DNA from: Nitrospirota bacterium
GTDB lineage: Bacteria; Nitrospirota; Nitrospiria; JACQBZ01
Assembly: GCA_016194285.1 (NCBI GenBank)
Contig: JACQBZ010000003.1
Coordinates: 1 to 40,198 of the forward strand
Direction of reading: 5' to 3'
Length of the DNA stretch: 40,198 nt
Positions 16,414-23,243 of the stretch are shown in pieces. Position numbers and translations under genes: made by a program. Positions within the stretch are counted from its first letter, which is position 1. Every line of letters starts with the position of its first letter. The notes under the pieces were generated by a model. It did not search any database. It saw nothing but the letters and a program-made list of their open reading frames with translations, and had not been told where the DNA came from.

Positions 16414-17706
16414 ATGCGTCGATCGAAAAGAGGGGGAATCGTCGTCTGCATCGCGGCATCGGCGGCGATGAATGCCTGCCAAATCATTCCGACGAGCCAT
16501 GAGGCCGAACCCCCTCCCGAACTTCTCCAACACGTGTCGGCTTACCTCCAGGCCGACGATCAAGAAGCGGAATCCCTCTTACCGGCCCTCTCCGACCGAC
16601 CCATCGCCGAACTGGAATCGGCACTCCTCCTCACTCTGGATTCCTCCTTTCAGAAATCCGTGCCGACCGGGATGCAGCGCGGCCGGTCCATCCGCGTGGG
16701 CGACGATTCGATGCGCTACGGACTTTACGTCCCTCCCGCCTACGATCCTTCCCGGTCCTATCCGCTCATCCTCTGTCTGCACGGCGCCGGCTTTGACGGA
16801 GACGCCTACCTGGACCGATGGCAACCCCGGCTGGGCGAAGACTATCTTTTGGCCTGTCCCACGATGGAGGAAGGCGAGTGGTGGACGCGTCAGGGAGAGG
16901 CCCTGGTTCTGGCGGTGTTATCCGACATATCGCGCACGTATCACGTGGACCCCGATCGGGTTTTTCTCACCGGCATGTCCAACGGCGGCATCGGAACCTA
17001 TCTGATTGGTCTGAACCACCCCGACCGCTTCGCCGCACTGATTCCCATGGCCGGCGCATTTCCCACGGCGTTGTTCCCGCTGCTCGACAATGCTAAAAAC
17101 ACACCCCTCTACATCATCCACGGCTCGAAGGATCAGGTGATGCCGGTCCAGTACAGCCGGGACGTGGCGGCGTATCTGAAACGAAACGGCTATCCCGTCA
17201 TCTATCGGGAACACGACCGCGTACATCCGATGGCCGGCGGCCATTATTTTCCGAGAGAAGAGCTTCCGGATCTTCTGGCCTGGCTCAAGACCCAGCGGCG
17301 GACCTCGGAACCCCGCGAGCCGGTGGTGGTCCGCGATCGGGACCATCCCGGCCGGGACTTCTGGGTCCGGATCGACGAAATCGATTCCGCCGCAGGTTCC
17401 TTCTGGGAATCGGAGCATCATCCGGGGGAGAGCCGACGGCTCCAACAAGGCGCCTATGCCCGGCTCAAGGCTCAGGTTTCCGGGAACACGATCTTCATGA
17501 CCACCGAACATATCCTCCGGTACAGCGTTCTGATTCCCCGACACCTGGTGGATCTGAATAAACCGGTTCTGGTCTTCACGAACGGCCGGGTCAGTTTCGA
17601 GCAACTTTTGCGGCCGGACGGCCGATCGTTGTTGGAAGAGGCGCGCCGCCGGCCCGACCCCCGTCAGCTCGTTTTCTCAACGATCGAAATCCGGGTTTCG
17701 CCCTAA
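16414..17706 (+). CDS. Exported alpha/beta-hydrolase (esterase/peptidase type), possible lipoprotein
   Basis: A 430-residue protein. The N-terminus has basic residues then a hydrophobic stretch (GIVVCIAASAAMNAC), which could be a signal peptide with a weak lipobox (MNAC). Residues about 75-300 form an alpha/beta-hydrolase like the polyhydroxybutyrate depolymerase/esterase group: oxyanion region LCLHGAGFDGDAY, nucleophile elbow GMSNGG, acid HGSKDQVMP, and a histidine in RVHPMAGGHYF. The C-terminal 130 residues (after EPREPVVV) are a separate small domain I cannot name. The start at 16414 has a GGAG 12 bases upstream, which is weak. Substrate unknown. Confidence 0.82.
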   Translation: MRRSKRGGIVVCIAASAAMNACQIIPTSHEAEPPPELLQHVSAYLQADDQEAESLLPALSDRPIAELESALLLTLDSSFQKSVPTGMQRGRSIRVGDDSMRYGLYVPPAYDPSRSYPLILCLHGAGFDGDAYLDRWQPRLGEDYLLACPTMEEGEWWTRQGEALVLAVLSDISRTYHVDPDRVFLTGMSNGGIGTYLIGLNHPDRFAALIPMAGAFPTALFPLLDNAKNTPLYIIHGSKDQVMPVQYSRDVAAYLKRNGYPVIYREHDRVHPMAGGHYFPREELPDLLAWLKTQRRTSEPREPVVVRDRDHPGRDFWVRIDEIDSAAGSFWESEHHPGESRRLQQGAYARLKAQVSGNTIFMTTEHILRYSVLIPRHLVDLNKPVLVFTNGRVSFEQLLRPDGRSLLEEARRRPDPRQLVFSTIEIRVSP

Positions 17707-17747
17707 CCAAAAGATCGACGAGGTTGCCGGCGACATCCGAGGCGGTT

Positions 17748-17775
17748 TTGACAATTCCGGGGCATCGGCTATACT
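17748..17775 (+). promoter_or_regulatory. Promoter of the bactofilin gene
   Basis: -35 TTGACA (17748-17753), 16-base spacer, -10 TATACT (17770-17775), close to consensus. The predicted start near 17782 gives a 45-base leader to the ATG at 17828. Confidence 0.65.
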
Positions 17776-17789
17776 TGAACATAGCCGAT
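17764..17789 (+). promoter_or_regulatory. Operator-like dyad over the bactofilin promoter
   Basis: Perfect 9-bp inverted repeat ATCGGCTAT-N8-ATAGCCGAT that covers the -10 box and the predicted transcription start. There is no T tract after it, so it is not an intrinsic terminator. Its position suits a dimeric repressor; no candidate regulator lies next to it. Confidence 0.55.
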
Positions 17790-17827
17790 TACACATTATT
17801 AATAATCATCATAAGGAGGATCGGGCG

Positions 17828-18259
17828 ATGTTCGGAAACGGCAACGGAACCGGCACACAAAAAGAGTCGGCAGACATGACGATTTATATGGGCAAGAATG
17901 TGGAGTTCAAAGGGACTCTCAGTTTCGAAGGGACCGGGCGGATCGATGGAAAAGTGGAAGGGAAGATTTTGGCCAAGGGAGTCCTGTTATTGGGAGAGGG
18001 CGCGGCCGTTTCATCCGAGATCGAAGGGGATACGGTGGTCGTCGGTGGAAACGTGGAAGGAAAAATTATAGGTCGTCAAAAGGTGCAACTTCTCAAAACC
18101 GCGGTTGTGAACGCCGATATCTCCACTCCCTCCTTCTCGATTGAGGAAGGTTGTCAATTTAATGGAAGCTGCCGAATGTTGGGCAACGCGAATGCCGTTT
18201 CTTCCGCGCATGGATTCACACGAGAAGAGGAATTTCCGGCCGGCTTGACCGCAAGATAA
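17828..18259 (+). CDS. Bactofilin (polymer-forming cytoskeletal protein)
   Basis: A 143-residue protein with the bactofilin beta-helix core: MTIYMGKNVEFKGTLSFEG (from residue 17), then repeating short strands with glycines (GRIDGKVEGKI, SEIEGDTVVVGGNVEGKI), and the end SIEEGCQFNGSC. Bactofilins polymerise without nucleotide into filaments that organise cell shape or anchor envelope enzymes. Tails on both sides are short. There is a strong ribosome binding site (AAGGAGG) before the ATG. It stands alone in its unit with its own promoter and dyad, and converges on the VIT gene with an 8-base gap. Confidence 0.92.
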   Translation: MFGNGNGTGTQKESADMTIYMGKNVEFKGTLSFEGTGRIDGKVEGKILAKGVLLLGEGAAVSSEIEGDTVVVGGNVEGKIIGRQKVQLLKTAVVNADISTPSFSIEEGCQFNGSCRMLGNANAVSSAHGFTREEEFPAGLTAR

Positions 18260-18268
18260 CAGCGGGTC

Positions 18269-19237
18269 CTACACTCCCACTCCAAAAAGGATCCGGACAA
18301 GCGCGCCGATGCCGTAGGTAATCCCCGCAGCACAGACGATAACGATCAGATTCGTCAGGATACGTTTTCGGACATCCATCCCGGACAGAAACGCGAGCAC
18401 CATCGAGACCAGAACGGCCGTGACCCCGCCGGTGATTACCGAGACCAGGGCGGTCTTCGCCCCGAACAGCACCGGCAGGATCGGAACCGCGGTGCCGCCA
18501 AAATAACTGATCCCGACCGCCATGGCCGAAGCGATCGCAGATTCTTGAGGTTCGGTCGTCACTGCCTCCCTGCCGAGAAACCGCTCTTTGCCCCGCTGCG
18601 TCCACCGGACTTCATTCTCGGAACTCGCCGCGATATAGGCCCCGGCCGCCATGGACAGCGCCCCCGCCACCGCGGTGGTCAGACCGGCCACGAGCACCAA
18701 GGTCGCCTGTCCGAAGGCCGCAAAGAAACCGCTCACCGCTCCGAGAATCTCGACCAATCCATCGTTCAATCCCAGAAAAATGTTGCGGATGCGGTCCGGG
18801 TTGATCTTCCGCTCCGCCATCCGGCTGACGATCGTGTCCTCATGCTTGAATTCGTCCTCCAGAATTCCTTTCACCGCGGCGCCCAACGGCCCGTCTTTGT
18901 ATTCCTCCCAGACCGACAGATACTTGCGGACGCCGTACACCTCGATCGCTTCAAGAACCAGATGCACCGCCGTCGCGCCGAACAGCCGGCAGGCCAGGAT
19001 GATCAACCGGAGCCGGAGACGGCGCGCAAAATCGAGGCTGGACACGGGACTGTTGAAAAATCTCTGCCAGAACGCGAGGTGCTGGGTCTCGATCACGATC
19101 AGCTCGTCCAGCATCGTCTGAAGATCGGGCCCCGAAACCTTTCGCAGCGATTGGTAGAGCGTCAGATCAAACAGCTCGTCCAGAATCAGGGCTCGTGCGA
19201 GGCGGAGATCATGTGACGGAGGATTGTTCTTATTCAT
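18269..19237 (-). CDS. Ferritin-like domain fused to VIT1/CCC1-type iron/manganese transporter
   Basis: A 322-residue protein in two parts. Residues about 10-165 are a ferritin/rubrerythrin-like helical domain with carboxylate and histidine ligands (DELIVIETQHLAFW; EDEFKHEDTIV). Residues about 170-322 are the five-helix VIT/CCC1 membrane transporter, beginning with the hallmark IFLGLNDGLVEILGAVSG and containing the metal-handling loop ENEVRWTQRGKERF. Such fusions export or store Fe(II) or Mn(II). The ATG at 19237 avoids overlap with the upstream PP-loop gene, although its ribosome binding site is only moderate (AAGAG). Metal choice is inferred from the family. Confidence 0.88.
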   Translation of the reverse strand: MNKNNPPSHDLRLARALILDELFDLTLYQSLRKVSGPDLQTMLDELIVIETQHLAFWQRFFNSPVSSLDFARRLRLRLIILACRLFGATAVHLVLEAIEVYGVRKYLSVWEEYKDGPLGAAVKGILEDEFKHEDTIVSRMAERKINPDRIRNIFLGLNDGLVEILGAVSGFFAAFGQATLVLVAGLTTAVAGALSMAAGAYIAASSENEVRWTQRGKERFLGREAVTTEPQESAIASAMAVGISYFGGTAVPILPVLFGAKTALVSVITGGVTAVLVSMVLAFLSGMDVRKRILTNLIVIVCAAGITYGIGALVRILFGVGV

Positions 19238-19262
19238 GCTTATACTCTTAACTCGATTCCTG

Positions 19263-19934
19263 TTATGCCTCTTGTGGCCGAAGGTCGGCAAAGACGAACC
19301 CATCGCGCTCGACGATTTCGCCGACATGAACCCCGACCGGTTTCTTGAACATCGGGCCGTCCACGGCGAAGGTGTGAAACTCGCCGTACTCCCCGCAGGG
19401 GTCGACCGATTCCGGAAGTTCGTCAAGAAGCGCCGGCCCGAACTCGCGGCCCGCGAAACGGGCCGGAAGTTTTTTGGGATCGATGCAGGTGAGGTAGGCG
19501 CGCAGTCCTTCCGAGACCATCTGCCGGGCCAGCCGGTCGGTCGGAATTTCCCAGAGCGGGAAAAGCGGCGTGATGCCGGTGTCCTTCAACTTAGCCTCTC
19601 GATAAGACCGAATATCTTGAAGAAAGAGATCCCCGAATGCCATACAGTGTATTCCTCTTTCCCGTGAGGCGTCGACAAACTTTTTCATCACCGATTCGTA
19701 CTGGAGGTTGCTGCAGGGATAGGGAATGTTCAATGTTTCAAGTGGAAGCCCGACCGCCTCGGCCTGGCGTTCGAGCAGCTCCAGACGAACCGCATGCATC
19801 GCCACGCGCTGGAACTCAGCATTCACCGTCGTGAACAGCCCGACGACTTCCACATCGTCCATTTGCCGCAGCAGATGAAGCGCCCAGGCGCTGTCCTTCC
19901 CGCTGCTCCAGCTTAGTAGGGTTTTCTTGCGCAT
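19263..19934 (-). CDS. PP-loop ATPase, diphthine-ammonia ligase-like
   Basis: A 223-residue protein with the N-type PP-loop SSGKDSAWAL (residues 10-19), which binds ATP and makes an adenylate. Following family marks are VVGLFTTVN and CMAFGDLFLQDIRSYRE, and the end CGEYGEFHTFAVDGPMF is typical of the MJ0570/Dph6-like family (eukaryotic Dph6 amidates diphthine). Bacteria lack diphthamide, so the bacterial substrate is unknown. It precedes the VIT gene by 25 bases on the same strand and may be in one unit with it. Confidence 0.85.
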   Translation of the reverse strand: MRKKTLLSWSSGKDSAWALHLLRQMDDVEVVGLFTTVNAEFQRVAMHAVRLELLERQAEAVGLPLETLNIPYPCSNLQYESVMKKFVDASRERGIHCMAFGDLFLQDIRSYREAKLKDTGITPLFPLWEIPTDRLARQMVSEGLRAYLTCIDPKKLPARFAGREFGPALLDELPESVDPCGEYGEFHTFAVDGPMFKKPVGVHVGEIVERDGFVFADLRPQEA

Positions 19935-19996
19935 TCTACGTTCAACTTTCCACCCGCCACGATCTTGCGGGCCAGACGGGCACAGGGTTATGCGTA

Positions 19997-20221
19997 CTAC
20001 AAGAGTTCAAAGAAGGAGTCTCGGGATAGGTCGCAGTCATGAAGGATCTTGTTCAAGATACCGGGCCCTAACGTCTCCCCGGCATGAACCGGAACTACGG
20101 TGTATCGTCCATCATTGTGCTGCAGGAAATGATGGCTGCCTTTGACACGGATTACTGTGAAACCAGCTTTGCGGAGAGCCGCAAGGACTTCCCGGCCCGT
20201 AACGCGAGGAAGTTTTGTCAT
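19997..20221 (-). CDS. hicA: HicA-family mRNA interferase toxin
   Basis: A 74-residue double-stranded-RNA-binding-fold toxin. It has the full HicA pattern: LPRVTGREVLAALRKAGF, then VKGSHHFLQH with the catalytic histidine in GSHH (H30), then TVVPVHAGETLGPGIL. HicA cleaves mRNA when freed from HicB. It is translated from an ATG overlapping the hicB stop (ATGA), so antitoxin comes first and the pair is coupled. No sign of inactivation. Confidence 0.92.
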   Translation of the reverse strand: MTKLPRVTGREVLAALRKAGFTVIRVKGSHHFLQHNDGRYTVVPVHAGETLGPGILNKILHDCDLSRDSFFELL

Positions 20222-20433
20222 TTATTGACGGTAATCCGCTGGAGGCCGACAAACTCCGAAGGCTTGATCGATTCGCCCTGGACTTCCAGACAGAGATCAA
20301 TGGCCTCCCGGATCCGTTTCATGAGGGTATCGAGAGTCTTGGCCTGGGTATGACATCCCCGAAGTTCTGGAACACTGGCGACGTAATAACCCTCTTCATC
20401 TTTCTCAATAATGACGTTAAATTCTCTCTTCAT
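20218..20433 (-). CDS. hicB: HicB-family antitoxin (short form)
   Basis: A 71-residue protein with the degenerate RNase H-like fold of HicB: EKDEEGYYVASVPELRGCH, then TLDTLMKRIREAIDLCLE. It binds and blocks the HicA active site. It ends after the toxin-binding domain, without the C-terminal helix-turn-helix or ribbon-helix-helix found in long HicB proteins, so it may not regulate its own promoter. The adjacent DUF433 protein could provide DNA binding (inference). It overlaps DUF433 by 17 bases and hicA by 4. Confidence 0.9.
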   Translation of the reverse strand: MKREFNVIIEKDEEGYYVASVPELRGCHTQAKTLDTLMKRIREAIDLCLEVQGESIKPSEFVGLQRITVNK

Positions 20434-20623
20434 TTCTCATCTCCTCCGAAATCGCCGCGGCTTGTTTTCGGTTGACGGTGGAAAAATCTTTCAGAAAATC
20501 ATCCAGGCGGTCTCCGGCTTCGGGAAAATCCAACAGCATCTGGACGGGCCCGCGCGGCCCTGCAAACACGGGTGTGCCTCCGAGAATTTCATCGGACCGC
20601 TCAATCAACCGCCGCTTTTTCAT
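20417..20623 (-). CDS. DUF433-family small protein (antitoxin-like)
   Basis: A 68-residue protein with DUF433 marks: RSDEILGGTPVFAG (normally GGxPxxxGTR; here the GTR is GPR), then LLDFPEAGDRLDDFLKDFSTVNRKQAAA. DUF433 proteins are helix-turn-helix-like and are usually the antitoxin-side gene of VapC-like (DUF5615) pairs. Here it is the first gene of a three-gene overlapping set with hicB and hicA, and no DUF5615 gene is present. Confidence 0.8.
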   Translation of the reverse strand: MKKRRLIERSDEILGGTPVFAGPRGPVQMLLDFPEAGDRLDDFLKDFSTVNRKQAAAISEEMRNEERI

Positions 20624-20682
20624 GGCCGGAACACCTAAGACTATTCACTTGCAGCCTCATTATACAACATATGACGCGTTAA

Positions 20683-21057
20683 TCAAATCCACTTGATTCG
20701 TCCCTCCGCCCGCCGCCGAGATTGCTCAGCACCCGCGTCGGCGTCATGTGAACTTGCATGAGGGCCAACAAACGGCCACGCAGGGCCGCCCCTACATTTG
20801 AGCTCCTGTTCGATACGCTCCGCCAGGAATATTTTCAGAAGCGACTGATACGGGACGTCCCGTTTATTCGCCAGGAGCCGGAGTTCTGCCAGCATGGATT
20901 CGGGCAACCGTAACGAAATGGTTTTGATGGACGGTTTGAGATTGGGCAGCGTCGTTCGTTTCGCCTTGCTCCAGTCGATATACTCCGTGGAGTCGTGCGT
21001 CGCCCAGAACTTCCTTTCCCGGTCTTCATTCTTAAACTTCCGTATTTTCTTCTTCAT
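20683..21057 (-). CDS. CopG/BrnA-type antitoxin with repeat-derived tail
   Basis: A 124-residue protein. Residues 1-85 match CopG/BrnA-type antitoxins: KFKNEDRERKFWATHDSTEY, then a ribbon-helix-helix (TISLRLPESMLAELRLLANK) and YQSLLKIFLAERIEQEL. The last about 38 residues are Pro/Gly/Arg/His-rich and unlike the family. They are encoded by a hairpin repeat (20771-20796) and following bases, so the natural end was probably just after EQEL. No BrnT-type toxin gene lies on either side, so it is an orphan. I start at the internal ATG 21057, the usual family start; a longer form from 21093 is possible. Confidence 0.78.
   Translation of the reverse strand: MKKKIRKFKNEDRERKFWATHDSTEYIDWSKAKRTTLPNLKPSIKTISLRLPESMLAELRLLANKRDVPYQSLLKIFLAERIEQELKCRGGPAWPFVGPHASSHDADAGAEQSRRRAEGRIKWI
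20771..20796. repeat. Hairpin repeat of the GCCCCTAC type inside the antitoxin 3' end
   Basis: CGGCC-ACGCAG-GGCCG (20773-20788) followed by CCCCTAC. This resembles abundant environmental-genome hairpin repeats ending in GTAGGGGC, and shares the CCCCTACA end with copies A, C and D in this window. It lies in the coding frame of the antitoxin C-terminus. Confidence 0.55.
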
Positions 21058-21113
21058 GGGATAGATCCATCCTCCTTTCCTTTCGATTCGCATCTCTCGC
21101 GGTGATCATACGA

Positions 21114-21617
21114 TTAACGACCCTGAACCTTCCGCAACGCACCGAGGATTTCGGACGGGCGCGGCGGACAGCCGGCAATCTTGACGTCCACCGGAATGTG
21201 GCGCTCCACCGGACCGGTCACGGCATAACTTCCCTTGAACATCCCGCAATCGCACGCGCAGTCCCCCAATGCGATCACCAACTTGGGATCCGGCGTCGCG
21301 GCATAAACGTCCTTCAGGGCCCTTTCCATATTCACCGTGACGGGACCGGTCACCACAAGCGCATCGGCATGGCGGGGCGAGGCCGCGATATGGATCCCGA
21401 ACCGCTCGGCGTCATAAACAGGGTTCATCAGCGCGTTCATCTCCATCTCGCAGCCGTTGCACGAGCCCGTGTCCACTTCACGGATGGTGAGAGACCGACC
21501 CAACACCGAGGCCTTCTCGCGGACCGTATCCGAAACTTCCGGCTGAGGTTGGGTCGGCGCCGGATATTGCCCGGTCACCTTGCCGGTCTTCAAACTTTTC
21601 CGGATGATCCGAAACAT
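21114..21617 (-). CDS. ehrS: Ehr-type complex small subunit (HyfI/NuoB-like, Fe-S)
   Basis: A 167-residue Fe-S protein of the NuoB/HyfI family. Residues 50-150 contain four cysteines at the N2-cluster positions: GSCNGC (C53, C56), GDC (C120) and GCPPRP (C150). Two extra cysteines, C122 and C124, follow C120. TGPVTVNMERAL and GDCACDCGMFKGSYAV are typical of group 4 hydrogenase small subunits. It passes electrons at the interface with the large subunit. It is the last gene of the six-gene complex. It has a strong ribosome binding site (AAGGAGG) next to a short form of the GAGCCCCTAC repeat. Confidence 0.88.
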   Translation of the reverse strand: MFRIIRKSLKTGKVTGQYPAPTQPQPEVSDTVREKASVLGRSLTIREVDTGSCNGCEMEMNALMNPVYDAERFGIHIAASPRHADALVVTGPVTVNMERALKDVYAATPDPKLVIALGDCACDCGMFKGSYAVTGPVERHIPVDVKIAGCPPRPSEILGALRKVQGR

Positions 21618-21630
21618 TTCTTGTTCCTCC

Positions 21631-21648
21631 TTATGTAGGGGCTCGCTG
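21631..21648 (-). repeat. Short form (copy D) of the stem-loop repeat
   Basis: Minus strand: CCAGCGAGCCCCTACATAA directly before the ehrS ribosome binding site. It joins the first bases of repeat copies A/B (CCAGCGAGC) to their last bases (GCGAGCCCCTACA), with the hairpin between missing. Confidence 0.6.
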
Positions 21649-21653
21649 GGTGT

Positions 21654-23243
21654 TTATAAATCCGTCCCGGCATAGGACAGATTAAAGCTCTTGTTGATCA
21701 GCGGAAAATCCGGAATAATATTTCCCAGCACGGCGAATTGAATCGCCGGCCAGATCACAAACGAAGGGTCCCGCACCTTGCATCGGTGGACCTTCCCCTC
21801 CTCGCCGGCCATCACGAAATAAAGAATCTCTCCACGCCATCCTTCAACGGCCGAGAGGGCCCAGTCGCCGGGACGCGGTGCCGATGACATGGCGGTTGAG
21901 ATCGGCCCGGCCGGCAGATTTTCGAGCGCCTGCAGAATCAAACCGATCGTCTCGTGCACCTCGTCGATTCGCACTCTAAGCCGGGCTCGGACATCGCCGT
22001 AACGGTAAATCGGAACCTTAAATGTAAGATGGCCGTAGGCCGCGAAGGGATGGTCCCGGCGGACGTCCCGGTCGATGCTCGAGGCGCGGCCGACTACGCC
22101 CATCACACCATGGTCCCTTGCGGTGCGTTCTTTGAGGACCCCGGTCGTCTCCAGGCGGTCGGTGAGCGATGCGTTATGAAAGAGAATCCGTGCCAGGTCG
22201 GAAAAATCCTCTTGAATTTCTTTCAGCGTGTGTTCGATCATCGTTACACCGTCAAGCGACAGGTCCACAGAGGTCCCGCCGACGACGTTCACCCCGCGCA
22301 GGAAGCGGCTGCCGGTGAGAGAATCATTGATTTGCATGATCCGCTCTTTCATCCTGCCACAGTGGGCCAGGGCCAGCGCATAGGCCGCGTCGTTGCAGAT
22401 CGCGCCGACATCGCCGATGTGATTGTGCAACCGCTCCAGTTCCAAAAAGAACGTCCGGAGGTACTCGGCCCGCGAAGGCACCTCCACGCCGATGAGCGCT
22501 TCGACCGCCTGACAGTAACAGAGGCTGTGCCCGAAAGAAGTGTCGCCCGAAACCCGCTCCGCCAGCGCAACGCCCTCCGACCACATGAGGTTCTCGAAAA
22601 GTTTCTCGACTCCCCGATGCTTCCAAAAATGCCGGACCTCCAATTGCATGATCGGCTCGCCGGCCACCGAAAATCGGAAATGGCCCGGCTCGATGATCCC
22701 GGCATGGATCGGGCCGACCGGCACCTCAAACACACCCTCCCCTTCGATTTGCCGAAAATGATACTCTCCATCCTGACGGCCCATGAGGTGGTTCCAGCTA
22801 AAATCCTTTTTCAGAGGGTGGGTTCCCTTCGGCCAATGCTCGTGCCGGACCAGCCGCCGGAGATCCGGATGCCCTTCCGCGATCAGGCCGAACATGTCCC
22901 GGATTTCTCGTTCGTACCATTTCGCCGCGTGGATGCGGGGCGTGATCGAGGGAAAGAGCCGGTCCTCACCGGAAAGTTCCGTCATTAAAATAAGCCACGT
23001 CCCCCGGCCCAGTGTAAACAGGTAATAGAGGCGGTACGCGGCCTGCCGGGGTCTTAAGTCCACGGCCCATTGCAATGAGAGCGTGCCCCGCAAGTCGGAG
23101 GCGCGATGAATGTGGGAGGCGATGGCCGGAATATCCTGTTTGGCCGCCGTCACAACCGGGATCTCCCGGACACGGTCTGCACTCCGGATCTTGGTTCCAA
23201 AAGTTGCCTGGATACTCCGAACGGCTTCGTTTATGTCAACCAT
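21654..23243 (-). CDS. ehrL: Ehr-type complex large subunit (NuoCD/HyfG-like, no Ni ligands)
   Basis: A 529-residue fusion. Residues about 1-150 are NuoC-like (KWYEREIRDMFGL, RRLVRHEHWP, HPLKKDF). Residues about 170-529 are the NuoD/hydrogenase-large-subunit-like part (GPIHAGIIEPGHFRF, RHFWKHRGVEKLFE, FFLELERLHNHIGD). In true [NiFe] hydrogenases two CxxC pairs hold the metal site. Here the first (normally RxCGIC) is RVSGD (S232 to D234), and the second (normally DPCxxC near the C-terminus) is RDPSFVIW (residues 491-498), so all four cysteines are gone. That is the defining trait of Ehr complexes. It overlaps ehrD by 8 bases. The electron acceptor at this site is unknown. Confidence 0.9.
   Translation of the reverse strand: MVDINEAVRSIQATFGTKIRSADRVREIPVVTAAKQDIPAIASHIHRASDLRGTLSLQWAVDLRPRQAAYRLYYLFTLGRGTWLILMTELSGEDRLFPSITPRIHAAKWYEREIRDMFGLIAEGHPDLRRLVRHEHWPKGTHPLKKDFSWNHLMGRQDGEYHFRQIEGEGVFEVPVGPIHAGIIEPGHFRFSVAGEPIMQLEVRHFWKHRGVEKLFENLMWSEGVALAERVSGDTSFGHSLCYCQAVEALIGVEVPSRAEYLRTFFLELERLHNHIGDVGAICNDAAYALALAHCGRMKERIMQINDSLTGSRFLRGVNVVGGTSVDLSLDGVTMIEHTLKEIQEDFSDLARILFHNASLTDRLETTGVLKERTARDHGVMGVVGRASSIDRDVRRDHPFAAYGHLTFKVPIYRYGDVRARLRVRIDEVHETIGLILQALENLPAGPISTAMSSAPRPGDWALSAVEGWRGEILYFVMAGEEGKVHRCKVRDPSFVIWPAIQFAVLGNIIPDFPLINKSFNLSYAGTDL

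Noticed and set aside
17764-17789. Intrinsic terminator of the esterase gene
   Set aside because: The stem is perfect but has no T run after it and overlaps a good promoter, so an operator is the better reading.
21954-22988. 344-residue plus-strand ORF
   Set aside because: Antisense shadow of ehrL; His/Arg/Asp-rich composition and no start signal.
21654-23243. A functional group 4 [NiFe] hydrogenase
   Set aside because: The four nickel-ligand cysteines are replaced (RVSGD and RDPSFVIW), so hydrogen chemistry at a NiFe centre is not possible despite the nearby nickel regulator at the window's left end.
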